From positions 1-64,000 of the forward strand of contig UQPF01000010.1 in the NCBI GenBank assembly GCA_900542905.1: a DNA stretch of 64,000 bases, in the 5' to 3' direction. A program made the position numbers and the translations under genes. The notes under the pieces are model-generated. The model was not told where the DNA came from, ran no database searches, and saw nothing but the letters and a program-made list of their open reading frames with translations. This document shows positions 19,924-29,934 of the stretch, piece by piece (within the stretch, counting starts at the first letter, position 1; each line of letters begins with the position of its first letter). The DNA comes from an uncultured Collinsella sp. GTDB taxonomy: Bacteria > Actinomycetota > Coriobacteriia > Coriobacteriales > Coriobacteriaceae.

Positions 19924-21315
19924 CTACTCCTCGGTATGCGCCCCATCAAGCTCATAGAACTTGGTGGATGCCGGCAGGAACATCAGGTCGACGTCACCGA
20001 TCGGGCCCGAACGGTTCTTGGCCACGACGATACGCGTAACGCCCTCGTCGGGTCGATCGTCACGCGAGGCCTCGGCCTCATCAGCGGAGCGGTCCAAGAA
20101 CATAACGATGTCGGCGTCCTGCTCGATGGAGCCCGATTCACGCAGGTCGGACAGCTGCGGGCGCTTGCCGGTACGGGACTCAACCTGACGCGACAGCTGC
20201 GACAGCGCGATCAACGGAATCTTGAGCTCCTTGGCCATGATCTTTAAACCACGCGACATCTCGGAGACCTCGACGGTACGGCTCTCGGAGCGACGTCCCG
20301 GCGGAGGACTCACCAGCTGCAGGTAGTCCAGGATAATGATGGCCTTCTCCTTGTTGTGGAGCATGCGGCGGCTCTTGGCGCGAATCTCGGTCACCGTGGT
20401 GCCGGGCGTATCGTCAATCAGAATGTCGAGCTTAGACAAGGTCTGCGTGGCCTCGTTGATATTGGCCCACTGTTCGGGACTAATGCGGCCCGTACGGAAG
20501 TCGCTGATTGAAATCATGGCGTAGGCGCAAATCAGGCGCTGGGCAATTTCCTTGCCCGACATCTCCAGCGAAAAGAAGCCGACGGTATAGCCCGCAGCGG
20601 CGGCGTTGAGCGCTAGGTTCAGAGCGAACGACGTCTTACCCACGGCAGGGCGGGCGCCGATAATGATGAGCTGGCCCTCGCGGAAACCCATAAGCATGCG
20701 GTCGAGCGACGGGAAGCCGGTGGGCACGCCCGCGGCCTGTCCGCCGGCCTTACACACTTCCTCGGCCTCGTTATAGGCCTCGACCATAAACTCGGTCAGT
20801 GTCTTATAGCTCGACTTGACCTCGCGCGCCGTGACCTTGAGCAGCTTGCTCTCGGCCAGCTCCACGACCTCTTTGGTGTCGGTAGGGGCGTTATAGGCCA
20901 GTGCGTTAATCTCGTTGGTGGCACCGATCAGCTCGCGCAGCATCGAGTCGCGACGGACGATGGCGGCATGGTGCTGCCAGTTCACGAGCGACAGGGTCTG
21001 ACCCATCAGCTCCAATATGTAGGCCTCGCCGCCCACGGCATCAAGCTTGTTGATGCTGCGCAGGTAATCGATCAGCGAGATAGAGTCGATGGGAATGCGA
21101 CTGTTGTACATATCGACCATCGCGGTGTAGATGGTCTTATGAATGGGCCGGTAGAAGTCATCGGGCTGCAGCTCGACCTGGGCTTCCTCGACCACCTCGG
21201 GCGACAGCAGCATGGCGGCCAGTACATTGGCCTCTGCATCTTGGTTTTGAGGGAGACCCAACTTGGAGCCACGGTCCTCGACCGTCAGCCCCATCTCCCT
21301 TTCGTCATATGCCAT
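19924..21315 (-). CDS. dnaB: Replicative DNA helicase DnaB
   Basis: Hexameric 5'-3' helicase at the replication fork. The 463-residue protein has an N-terminal DnaB domain (PQNQDAEANVLAAMLL) and a RecA-type C-terminal domain with Walker A GARPAVGKTS near residue 215, Walker B IIILDYLQL and the Arg-finger loop KNRSGPIG. No intein is present. ATG 21315 fits best with TGAGGA six bases upstream; two in-frame ATGs lie 6 and 12 nt earlier. It is separated from the rpsF-rplI operon by a terminator. Confidence 0.97.
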   Translation of the reverse strand: MAYDEREMGLTVEDRGSKLGLPQNQDAEANVLAAMLLSPEVVEEAQVELQPDDFYRPIHKTIYTAMVDMYNSRIPIDSISLIDYLRSINKLDAVGGEAYILELMGQTLSLVNWQHHAAIVRRDSMLRELIGATNEINALAYNAPTDTKEVVELAESKLLKVTAREVKSSYKTLTEFMVEAYNEAEEVCKAGGQAAGVPTGFPSLDRMLMGFREGQLIIIGARPAVGKTSFALNLALNAAAAGYTVGFFSLEMSGKEIAQRLICAYAMISISDFRTGRISPEQWANINEATQTLSKLDILIDDTPGTTVTEIRAKSRRMLHNKEKAIIILDYLQLVSPPPGRRSESRTVEVSEMSRGLKIMAKELKIPLIALSQLSRQVESRTGKRPQLSDLRESGSIEQDADIVMFLDRSADEAEASRDDRPDEGVTRIVVAKNRSGPIGDVDLMFLPASTKFYELDGAHTEE

Positions 21316-21470
21316 GAGCATCCTCATTCATATCGCTTGCGAGCATCCATAGTATCAGCCACAGTCCCAAAACGGGCCGCGCCCCGGCAATCATCACCGA
21401 ACGAAACGGATGAACGGTCCCGTGTATAGGACTTCGACGCAACGCCTGCCATGACGCTCGCTGAGCGTAG

Positions 21471-21508
21471 AAAACAAAAGGGCGCCCTGGTCTCCCAGAG
21501 CGCCCTTC
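21471..21508 (-). terminator. Terminator after rplI
   Basis: On the minus strand AAGGGCGCTCTGG pairs with CCAGGGCGCCCTT (21508-21479), followed by TTGTTTT. It closes the rpsF-ssb-rpsR-rplI operon. Confidence 0.85.
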
Positions 21509-21539
21509 TTAGAACAAGATTGTTGCGTTGCAGCAAATG

Positions 21540-22079
21540 CTACTCGGCAGCAGCCTCAGTCTCGACCTCGGCGGTCTCGGCCTCGGCGACCTCAGCGGCC
21601 TCCTCGACCTCAGCCTCGGCAGCGAGCTCCTCGGCGGTAACGCCAACGAGAACGACAACCTCGGCCTTGATCTCGCGGTACAGCGAGATGGCAACGGTGT
21701 GGGCACCGGCAACCTTGATGGGCTTACCGAGCTCGACGCGCTTGCGGTCGATGTCCATACCGAGCTGAGCCTTGATGGCGTCAGCGATCATAGCGGCGGT
21801 AACGGAGCCAAAGAGGATGCCCTCGTCGCCGACCTTGACGTCAACGGTGACCGTCTTGCCCTCGAAGGCAGCCTTGGTCTCGTTGGCGGTAGCCAGACGG
21901 ACGGCCTCGCGCTTGGCGATGTTGTTGCGACGCTCGTCAAGCTGCTTGAGGTTGCCCTTGGTGGCGGCAACAGCGAGCTTCTTGGGGAACAGGAAGTTCT
22001 CAGCGTAACCCTGAGCGACCTCTACGACGTCACCCTCGCCGCCCTTGCCCTTGATCTCATCGAGAAGAATAACCTTCAT
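21540..22079 (-). CDS. rplI: 50S ribosomal protein bL9
   Basis: Large-subunit protein that binds 23S rRNA near the L1 stalk. The N-terminal domain is clear (MKVILLDEIKGKGGEGDVVEV, then YAENFLFPKKLAV). The 179-residue length exceeds the usual 150 because of a C-terminal tail made almost only of Glu, Ala and Val (about residues 148-179). It is the last gene of the operon. Confidence 0.96.
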   Translation of the reverse strand: MKVILLDEIKGKGGEGDVVEVAQGYAENFLFPKKLAVAATKGNLKQLDERRNNIAKREAVRLATANETKAAFEGKTVTVDVKVGDEGILFGSVTAAMIADAIKAQLGMDIDRKRVELGKPIKVAGAHTVAISLYREIKAEVVVLVGVTAEELAAEAEVEEAAEVAEAETAEVETEAAAE

Positions 22080-22094
22080 GATGCATCTCCCTTC

Positions 22095-22361
22095 TTAGCC
22101 GCGGTCGCGGTTGCCACGAGAGGAAACCACGGGGACGGTGTACGGCAGGAGAGCCATCTCGCGGGCGCGCTTGATGGCGTTGGCGATGTCATGCTGATGC
22201 TGCGTGCAAGCGCCAGTGACGCGACGAGGCTTGATCTTGCCACGGTCGGTCATGTACTTACGGAGAAGCTGAGTGTCCTTATAGTCGATGAACTCAGTGT
22301 TCTCCTTGCAGAACTGGCAGTACTTACGACGCGGCTGACGTGCAGAAAAATCATTAGCCAT
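22095..22361 (-). CDS. rpsR: 30S ribosomal protein bS18
   Basis: Small-subunit protein pairing with bS6 on the platform. The 88-residue protein carries RRKYCQFCKENTEFIDYKD and the conserved RGKIKPRRVTGACTQHQ. The CxxC is present, so this is a zinc-binding-type copy. ATG 22361 follows GAAAGG. It lies between ssb and rplI. Confidence 0.96.
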   Translation of the reverse strand: MANDFSARQPRRKYCQFCKENTEFIDYKDTQLLRKYMTDRGKIKPRRVTGACTQHQHDIANAIKRAREMALLPYTVPVVSSRGNRDRG

Positions 22362-22433
22362 GTCAAAATACCTTTCGTTTGGCAACTTCGGCGAACCGAA
22401 GCCGCCTCTCACTCAAAAATAGGTGAACAGCCC

Positions 22434-22886
22434 TTAAAACGGGATGTCCTCATCGTAGACGTCGACCGCGGGCGGCGTAGCCACCGGTGCGGAAGGACGT
22501 GCTGCGGGCGCGGGAGCCGCGGGGGCGTAACCGCCCTGATCGTAGCCACCCTGGCCACCACGGGAGCTCATAAACTCGATCTCATCGACGATGACCTCAA
22601 GCTTGCTCCGGCGCCGGCCGTCGCGCTCCCAAGAGCTGTAGCGCAGCTTGCCCTCGATCGCGACCTTGTTTCCCTTTGCCAGGAAACGGCTCACGGCCTC
22701 GGCGCGCGTGCCGAACATGGTGCAGTCGACAAAGTTGGGATAGTCCTCCCACTCGCCAGTCTGCGGGTTACGGCGACGATCGTTCACGGCGACGCCAAAG
22801 GACAGAACCTGGGTTCCGCCGGCAGTGGCGCGCAGCTCGGGATCACGCGTGAGGTTACCGGTGATGTTCACTCGATTGATGCTCAT
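22434..22886 (-). CDS. ssb: Single-stranded DNA-binding protein
   Basis: Protects single-stranded DNA and recruits replication and repair enzymes through its tail. Of 150 residues, about 1-110 are the OB fold (MSINRVNITGNLTRDPELR). A Gly/Gln/Pro/Ala-rich linker and the acidic tip YDEDIPF follow; the tip is the normal partner-binding motif. It lies in the classical rpsF-ssb-rpsR arrangement. Confidence 0.97.
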   Translation of the reverse strand: MSINRVNITGNLTRDPELRATAGGTQVLSFGVAVNDRRRNPQTGEWEDYPNFVDCTMFGTRAEAVSRFLAKGNKVAIEGKLRYSSWERDGRRRSKLEVIVDEIEFMSSRGGQGGYDQGGYAPAAPAPAARPSAPVATPPAVDVYDEDIPF

Positions 22887-22934
22887 AACTCACTACTTCC
22901 TCTTGGGGCACAAGCCCAGTCCAAAACGACAGTC

Positions 22935-23228
22935 TTACTCCTGGTCGTCGCGACGGACGATCATGTGGCGGACCACAGCGTCGGTGATGCGCAGGACGCG
23001 ATCAAGCTCGGCGATCTGGGTAGGATCTGCGTGGAAGTTGATGAGGGTGTAGTCACCATCGGTGAGGTCGTTGATCTCGTAGGCGAGCTTGCGCTTGCCC
23101 CACTCGTCAACGGAGTCGACCTTGCCAGCGCCCTCAGCGATCGTGGTATCGATACGCTTCATAACAGCGAGACGAGTCTCGGGGTCGAGCGACGGGTCAA
23201 CAAAGAACAGCAGTTCATAAGCCTTCAT
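22935..23228 (-). CDS. rpsF: 30S ribosomal protein bS6
   Basis: Small-subunit protein, partner of bS18. The 97-residue protein starts MKAYELLFFVDPSL and has the usual ferredoxin-like length. ATG 23228 has GGAGGTG upstream. It is the first gene of the operon and has a recognisable promoter and short leader upstream. Confidence 0.96.
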   Translation of the reverse strand: MKAYELLFFVDPSLDPETRLAVMKRIDTTIAEGAGKVDSVDEWGKRKLAYEINDLTDGDYTLINFHADPTQIAELDRVLRITDAVVRHMIVRRDDQE

Positions 23229-23254
23229 ATTGTCACCTCCTCTGGGCAAATGTG

Positions 23255-23283
23255 GCTTCAGGTCGTGAAGGTGCGCCTGAAGC
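23255..23283 (-). promoter_or_regulatory. Leader hairpin upstream of rpsF
   Basis: On the minus strand GCTTCAGG pairs with CCTGAAGC around 13 nt, inside a leader of about 65 nt. Many rpsF leaders bind the S6-S18 complex, but the CCG loop of the known motif is not visible here, so autoregulation is only a possibility. Confidence 0.4.
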
Positions 23284-23299
23284 AGGAAAAGACTCGGTA

Positions 23300-23328
23300 A
23301 TAATATCTTTCAACTTCCCAGGCTGCAA
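23300..23328 (-). promoter_or_regulatory. Promoter of the rpsF operon
   Basis: On the minus strand TTGCAG (23328-23323) and TATTAT (23305-23300) are 17 nt apart, and the inferred start lies about 65 nt before rpsF. The remainder of 23229-23722 holds no supported gene. Confidence 0.65.
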
Positions 23329-23678
23329 GAATATGCAGCTACAACCTCATGACCTCCACATATGTCCATGCTCACACGGCACTTCATGCGTCTTCCAACC
23401 AAATGCTGACCAAATGCTTGACGGATCCGTGGACAAGATACGGTGCCGCGGGGACAAACCAAATCAAACCGCAGGTCAGCAATTGCAGGACTGTGGTCGC
23501 GAAATGCATACCAGTGGTTCACAACACCGTTCAAAGATTTTTAAAATTGCTGCCACGTCGTTTATAAATACCCATTTTGAACAATTTGTCGCATGCAGCC
23601 CTGCTGGTCAGAGCCCGTTTTTGGCCTCCTGGACCCCATCACGAAGCCAAGCGTTTCAAAAAATGCCAACTTTTCTGT

Positions 23679-23706
23679 TTGCACTTTGCGATTCCTCGTG
23701 TATACT
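23679..23706 (+). promoter_or_regulatory. Promoter of the tRNA-Ser genes
   Basis: TTGCAC and TATACT lie 16 nt apart, and the expected start is just before the tRNA at 23723. Confidence 0.6.
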
Positions 23707-23722
23707 GACTTTCGCATTTAAC

Positions 23723-23813
23723 GGAGAGTTGTCCGAGTGGCCGAAGGAGCACGATTGGAAATCGTGTAGGCGTCAAAAGCGTCTCCAGGGTTCAAATCCC
23801 TGACTCTCCGCCA
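23723..23813 (+). tRNA. tRNA-Ser (GGA)
   Basis: A 91-nt class II tRNA with a long variable arm. The anticodon stem CACGA/TCGTG encloses TTGGAAA (anticodon GGA). The T-loop GGTTCAAATCC and an encoded CCA end are present. A terminator follows. Confidence 0.95.
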
Positions 23814-23822
23814 GTTAATTCC

Positions 23823-23852
23823 AAAGCAGGCCTTCGAGCCTGCTTTGTTTTT
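23823..23852 (+). terminator. Terminator between the tRNA-Ser genes
   Basis: AAAGCAGGC pairs with GCCTGCTTT and is followed by GTTTTT. Confidence 0.85.
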
Positions 23853-23861
23853 ACCCCACGC

Positions 23862-23952
23862 GGAGGGGTGGCAGAGTGGTTGAATGCGGCGGTCTCGAAA
23901 ACCGTTTGGCCTGTATAAGGTCACGAGGGTTCGAATCCCTCCTCCTCCGCCA
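23862..23952 (+). tRNA. tRNA-Ser (CGA)
   Basis: A 91-nt class II tRNA. The anticodon loop is CTCGAAA (anticodon CGA) on a 5-bp stem, with a long variable arm, T-loop GGTTCGAATCC and an encoded CCA. It has only about 10 nt between the preceding terminator and its 5' end, so it is probably made by read-through. Confidence 0.95.
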
Positions 23953-23963
23953 TTTTGGTTGAG

Positions 23964-23990
23964 AAAGCTCCCAATATTGGGGGCTTTTTT
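23964..23990 (+). terminator. Terminator after tRNA-Ser (CGA)
   Basis: AAAGCTCCC pairs with GGGGGCTTT through a short AATATT centre, followed by a T-run. Confidence 0.8.
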
Positions 23991-24022
23991 GTTATCGAAA
24001 TACGTCTCGATCCCACGCTTCC

Positions 24023-24102
24023 CCAAACGTGTACGTCACCCTCCAAAACCGACATCTTTCGACATCTTTGAAGGCTGACGTACACGTTTGGATTGAGCTC
24101 AC
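24023..24102 (-). repeat. 80-bp palindromic repeat, left copy
   Basis: The ends CCAAACGTGTACGTCA (24023-24038) and its exact reverse complement (24076-24091) form a 16-bp stem. The centre carries two direct copies of CGACATCTTT. The repeat continues as ATTGAGCTCAC to 24102. It is the inverted counterpart of 25213-25293 and lies 10 bp past the stop of the nuclease-like gene. Confidence 0.85.
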
Positions 24103-24112
24103 GGGAGTGGCA

Positions 24113-25120
24113 CTATTCGGAAGGTGCCTCTTCGTCTCGCATGCCTTTCCAGTTGCGGATAAGCGCCTTGCGTAGTTCGTTTTGCTCTCGCTGGTACCCG
24201 GTGTCGGTACAGCGGGGCATGCCGAGTGCTTCGCGAATGTTGTTCATGGCGCGGTGAAAGGCGAGCTGGCTGCCGAACTGAGCCGAAGTGAGCGTAACGA
24301 TTCGATATCCCATTTGGGAGAGAACGGCCTCTCGCTCCGCATCTGCCCCCTTGCGCTCGAACTCATCGTGAAAGCCGCCCTTATATTCGATACCGAGCTC
24401 CCTGCGCTTGTAGGTAACGAGCGCATCGATTTTGAGTGTTCGAGCTTTGGCGCAATGCCAGAGACGCTGAGGAATCTCGAGCGGTTTGTTGAGTTCGATA
24501 CCTCGGATGCCAACGCCGCCTTCGCTTGTTGGGAGCGAGAGGGCGATTGCCGAAGCGGTCTCCATAGGCGAGGCCGAGCGATCGTAGATGTGCCTGAGCG
24601 CGAGCCGTGCACGTGTGGCACCGGGTTTGCCGGGGTGCCGATCGAGCAGTTCGGTTATTTCATCCTTGGAGGTGGTGGCTGGTTGCTCGGTATAAGGGTC
24701 GGCGGGATTGAGCCTCATGCGATAATCGCCGCAAACTTCATAGCCATATTCGAGATATTCGATCCTATCCATCCACTCGGCAGCGAGCACAAAGGTGAAG
24801 GCTTCGTCGGTGATGAAGATTCCGGGCGTCAACTCGTCAATATGCTCGTAGGGAAGATTTTGTCCAAGAATGTGGCAAATGACGCCTTTGGTGCGAATTC
24901 GCTCGAATTCGAATACAACCGAGATATCGATAGTTTTGAGCATATCGGACGGAATGCCGCAGTCGGTAAGGGCCTGTCGTATGCGCGCAACGCGTTGCTG
25001 GGTGGAGATGCCTCGTACGCCTATCTGGTAGTCGTGCCGTGCAAGAGACTGAACCAAATTCTGGGGCGCATGATGGACAAGCCATGCGGTTTTATGCGAA
25101 ATGAGAACAGGAGTATCCAT
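24113..25120 (-). CDS. PD-(D/E)XK nuclease-like protein (AbiEi/DUF559-like architecture)
   Basis: A 335-residue protein of unproven function. Residues 1-135 recall the N-terminal part of actinobacterial AbiEi-type proteins (VLISHKTAWLVHHAP). Residues 180-300 look like a Vsr/DUF559-type PD-(D/E)XK fold: Glu187, Asp232 in LKIDALVT, Glu245 and Lys247 in LGIEYKGG, then a helix and YRIVTLTSAQF. The likely active site is therefore intact. Base composition is less GC-rich by eye than the neighbours. ATG 25120 follows AGAGG. The gene stands alone between two inverted repeats. Confidence 0.65.
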   Translation of the reverse strand: MDTPVLISHKTAWLVHHAPQNLVQSLARHDYQIGVRGISTQQRVARIRQALTDCGIPSDMLKTIDISVVFEFERIRTKGVICHILGQNLPYEHIDELTPGIFITDEAFTFVLAAEWMDRIEYLEYGYEVCGDYRMRLNPADPYTEQPATTSKDEITELLDRHPGKPGATRARLALRHIYDRSASPMETASAIALSLPTSEGGVGIRGIELNKPLEIPQRLWHCAKARTLKIDALVTYKRRELGIEYKGGFHDEFERKGADAEREAVLSQMGYRIVTLTSAQFGSQLAFHRAMNNIREALGMPRCTDTGYQREQNELRKALIRNWKGMRDEEAPSE

Positions 25121-25212
25121 TGAGGGCCTCTCGCTCTGAGCCGGTATCCAACTCTTATGTCCGTTGAAGTGGGGGAATATACCGGATGTGAGTAAATCAA
25201 TTCACTCATGCT

Positions 25213-25293
25213 GTGAGCTCAATCCAAACGTGTACGTCAGCCTCCAAAGATGTCGAAAAATGTCGTTTTTGGAGGGTTACGTACACGTTTTGG
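25213..25293 (+). repeat. 80-bp palindromic repeat, right copy
   Basis: Begins GTGAGCTCAATCCAAACGTG and ends ACGTACACGTTTTGG. It matches the reverse complement of 24023-24102 almost base for base, including the outer GTGAGCTCAAT. It lies upstream of the nuclease-like gene. The rest of 25121-25424 shows nothing else that I recognise. Confidence 0.85.
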
Positions 25294-25424
25294 ATCCCTG
25301 GCATTCCAGCAACGCCACGCCCGCATCCAGTCCCGACCGTTTGCCGAGCAGTAGGGTCGCAATCGGCGCCGAACATGTACTATGTACGGGCATTGTCCAA
25401 ACCCGTAACTCAAAGGACCCCATC

Positions 25425-26114
25425 TTGCCCGTCGTCGCCGCTATAACCGTTACCTCACACGCCTCGGATGCCATGGTCGCTATCCCCTTTTGGCTCGAGA
25501 TGTTCGCCGTTGTCGCTGCATCGATCTCGGGTGTGCTGGTTGCGCGCGAACACAAGCTCGACCTGGTGGGCGCGGTCGCGCTCGCGGTGGTCTGCGGTCT
25601 GGGCGGCGGTCTTTTACGCGATATGACACTCCAGGTCGGCAACGTCTACATCCTCAACCAGCCGATGGCACTCCCGCTTTCCATCGCAACGGCGGCCATC
25701 ATCTACATCTTCCCGGCAATCGTCGATAAACCCGAGAAACTCATCCCATTGCTCGACATCATCTCGGTCGGCATCTACGCCGCCACCGGAGCGGACAAAG
25801 CACTGGTTTATGGCTTTGCGCCGGCCGTATGCATCATGATGGGCTTTTTCACCGCTGTAGGCGGCGGCATGCTGCGCGACGGCTTTATGGGCGTGGTTCC
25901 GGGCATTTTCCAACGTACTAACTTTTATGCCATCGCCGCCATCGCCGGATCGACAAGCTATGTGTGTCTCGTAATGAGCGGCATCATGAGCAATGTCGCC
26001 GCGCTGGTCGTATGCGTCGCGGTGACCATGGGCCTGCGCTGGCTCTCGCTGCGCTTTGACATCAAAAGCCCCACCGAGGAAGACATCGCGCGCTTCTTGC
26101 ATCGCAAAAAGTAG
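25425..26114 (+). CDS. TRIC/UPF0126-type membrane channel protein
   Basis: A 229-residue protein with about seven membrane helices and two internal repeats, each with the family hallmark GGGxLRD (CGLGGGLLRDM and AVGGGMLRDGF). Bacterial TRIC-like proteins are trimeric cation channels; older labels call the family UPF0126. A TTG at 25425 with AAAGGA upstream is preferred; ATG 25473 would trim 16 residues and has a poor ribosome site. It is monocistronic. Confidence 0.85.
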   Translation: MPVVAAITVTSHASDAMVAIPFWLEMFAVVAASISGVLVAREHKLDLVGAVALAVVCGLGGGLLRDMTLQVGNVYILNQPMALPLSIATAAIIYIFPAIVDKPEKLIPLLDIISVGIYAATGADKALVYGFAPAVCIMMGFFTAVGGGMLRDGFMGVVPGIFQRTNFYAIAAIAGSTSYVCLVMSGIMSNVAALVVCVAVTMGLRWLSLRFDIKSPTEEDIARFLHRKK

Positions 26115-26220
26115 ACAGCACGGCACAGCCCTTCGAAATGCAACCGAGAGGTTCTTTTAGAGCGCCCGCGCGTTGGGTACCCTGTTAGATACATGTCGAG
26201 TATCTAACGAAGGATTCACT

Positions 26221-27369
26221 ATGCCTTGCAACCTAGAACCGTCGACCAAGCGCCGTAAAGCGCGGGCCCGCATCGCCCTCCTATTCGCACTGATCGCGCT
26301 TGCGCTGACCGCGCTTCCCACGGCGTCGTTCGCCGGCGCAGACACCGCGGGCAACGTGCTCGCAACCGAAGTTGACTCAAATCCGTCTGGCGTCGAAGGC
26401 GACCTGTACTGGGCCGGCCAGAGCCTTAACCTAGACGACGCCTCCATCGGCCGCGATATTATCGCGGCAGGCGAGAGCTTGTCGATTCGCGACTGCACCG
26501 TAGGCGGAGCCGTTCGCCTGGCGGCACGCACCATCGATATCTCCAAAACCGCAATCGATGGCAGCGTGACGGTAGCCGGTCAGCATGTCGTGCTCAACAC
26601 CGGTAGCGCCGCCAACTGTTTTTACGCGATGGGCGAGACGGTTGCCCTGCGCGGCTCTGCCAAGTCGGCAGCACTCGCGGGCAGTACGGTAACCATCGAC
26701 GGCATCGTCGACGGCGATGTCGAGGTCTGGGCCGACAAACTCATCCTGGGCAAAAACGCTCACATCACCGGCACGGTGAACGCCCATGTTTCCGAGGACC
26801 CCGAGCGCGCCGCAGGAGCCGAGGTCGGCGCGCTCAAGATCGACCGCACCGAAAACGAAAGCGCCGCCACGACGGTTAACGATATCATCGGCGGCATCGT
26901 GGCCGCAGCCCTGTCGACCTGCTTTATCGCTCTGTCGCTCGAGCTCGTCTTTCCGCGTGCGACCGCCAGCGCCGCCGGAATGCTCCACCAGCGCCCCACA
27001 CCCCTGTGGATGAGCGGTCTTCTGGGTACGGTAGCCATTGTCCCTGCCGTATTGTTGCTGATTATCTCGATTGCCGGCCTGTCGCTTGCTGGAGCCCTCA
27101 TGTGCGCCGTGATCGGCGTCGCGTTGGTCTCCACCGCTTTTGCGGGCTGCGCGATCGCTCGCATGGTCGGACATAACCAGAACCGCTACGCCATGGCAGC
27201 CGTCGGCGGTGTGGCCGCAGGCGCCCTCACAGGACTTCCCCTCATCGGCGGCTTCATCAGCGGCGTGGCCTTTGTCTTTATGCTCGGCTACGTTATCCAG
27301 ATCATCTGGCGCAACGCCCACCTCAAGCCGCAGCAGGCCGCCAACACCCCGGGCCTTCCCTCCGCCTAG
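26221..27369 (+). CDS. Bactofilin-like repeat protein with membrane tail
   Basis: A 382-residue protein. Positively charged residues are followed by a signal or anchor segment at about 17-37 (ALLFALIALALTALPTASFA). Residues 50-200 are a repeated beta-helix pattern (RDIIAAGESLSIRDCTVGGAV, then GSVTVAGQHVVL, VDGDVEVWADKLIL), as in polymer-forming bactofilin-type proteins. Four membrane helices follow at about 220-365. ATG 26221 follows GAAGGA. The combination suggests a membrane-tethered beta-helical domain; the role is unknown. Confidence 0.8.
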   Translation: MPCNLEPSTKRRKARARIALLFALIALALTALPTASFAGADTAGNVLATEVDSNPSGVEGDLYWAGQSLNLDDASIGRDIIAAGESLSIRDCTVGGAVRLAARTIDISKTAIDGSVTVAGQHVVLNTGSAANCFYAMGETVALRGSAKSAALAGSTVTIDGIVDGDVEVWADKLILGKNAHITGTVNAHVSEDPERAAGAEVGALKIDRTENESAATTVNDIIGGIVAAALSTCFIALSLELVFPRATASAAGMLHQRPTPLWMSGLLGTVAIVPAVLLLIISIAGLSLAGALMCAVIGVALVSTAFAGCAIARMVGHNQNRYAMAAVGGVAAGALTGLPLIGGFISGVAFVFMLGYVIQIIWRNAHLKPQQAANTPGLPSA

Positions 27370-27375
27370 CCGCTA

Positions 27376-27410
27376 ACCACCACAAAAGGGCCAGGCACCT
27401 TTGTGGTGGT
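27376..27410 (+). terminator. Terminator after the bactofilin-like gene
   Basis: ACCACCACAAAAGG pairs with CCTTTGTGGTGGT (one bulged A). The T-run is poor. The neighbouring GGGCCAGGC and CCTGACCCCA words also occur at 49-80. Confidence 0.55.
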
Positions 27411-27433
27411 GCAAAGCAACCTGACCCCATTGC

Positions 27434-27472
27434 ACCAAAAAGGGCGCCGACCATTGCGGTCGACGCCCTTTC
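27434..27472 (-). terminator. Terminator after typA
   Basis: On the minus strand AAAGGGCG and CGACC-type arms pair across 27471-27439, followed by TTTTTGG. It probably also works for plus-strand read-through. Confidence 0.8.
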
Positions 27473-27498
27473 TTGTTGGCGGTTATAAGCCCCAGCGC

Positions 27499-29337
<1,839 letters not shown>

Positions 29338-29454
29338 GTAGTTCCCCTATCTTCTATCCATATACAAACGGCACACGTATGCGGCCCGCCCAGCAACACA
29401 ACGCTCAGCGGGAATATTGAGCCTTTTACCGAAAACTCGTTTATTTTAGCGATT

Positions 29455-29904
29455 TTAGATGAGAGGGGTTTCCTCACCTGCAGGTTCAGGGTCGCTCCAC
29501 ATAAAACCATCGCCGGCGCCCATGCCCTCATACAGCACATATGCCGAAAAGCCGCTCTCGAGCGTCGTCTCAAAGAAGCTCACGAGCAGAGCGTCGTGAT
29601 AGCCACCGTCAATCTCGACACAGCCGGTGTAGCCGATGGCATAGCGGGCGATGCGGCCCAGGCCCTCGTCCTTAAGACCCATCTTGTGCTCGGAGATAAA
29701 GTTGGTGGCGGCCTCGAGGCACGCCTCCTCGCCATCCTCGTCGAGCGCGGCCAGATAGCGGTTGGAAGCAGCGTCCTCGATCGCCACAACTACGCCCGGA
29801 TTCTCGCCGGCGGCAAGGTCGTCCAAGAACGCGCCAATCAGGTCACACACCATGGCGTCGAGCTCGGCGGAGACGTTACCGGCGTCCTGCATATCCTGTG
29901 CCAT
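29455..29904 (-). CDS. Unknown acidic soluble protein
   Basis: I do not recognise this 149-residue acidic protein (about four helices with two Gly-rich loops, no membrane segment). The C-terminus, from AYVLYEGMG to EETPLI, is probably flexible. The start ATG 29904 has GGAAGG nine bases upstream. It lies in a four-gene run DUF151, 128-residue protein, this gene, typA, which may be one transcript. Confidence 0.75.
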   Translation of the reverse strand: MAQDMQDAGNVSAELDAMVCDLIGAFLDDLAAGENPGVVVAIEDAASNRYLAALDEDGEEACLEAATNFISEHKMGLKDEGLGRIARYAIGYTGCVEIDGGYHDALLVSFFETTLESGFSAYVLYEGMGAGDGFMWSDPEPAGEETPLI

Positions 29905-29934
29905 CTCTAGACCTTCCCATCGAATCCGGCGTCG

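Larger units (their letters stand above)
24023..25293 (-). mobile_element. Candidate repeat-bounded unit with a nuclease-like gene
   Basis: A 1.27-kb block consists of one gene with an inverted copy of the same 80-bp palindromic repeat at each end, next to two tRNA-Ser genes. This has the look of a small mobile or domesticated element. No transposase signature and no clear target duplication is visible; GATCCC occurs near both outer edges but not at equal distance. The mobile call is inference. Confidence 0.4.

Noticed and set aside
23229..23300. Classical S6-S18 autoregulatory leader of rpsF
   Set aside because: A hairpin is present but the characteristic CCG loop could not be found, so it is listed only as a leader hairpin.
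24009..25298. GATCCC near both ends of the repeat-bounded unit as a target-site duplication
   Set aside because: The word touches the right repeat but lies nine bases from the left one, so it is not a proper flanking duplication and may be chance.
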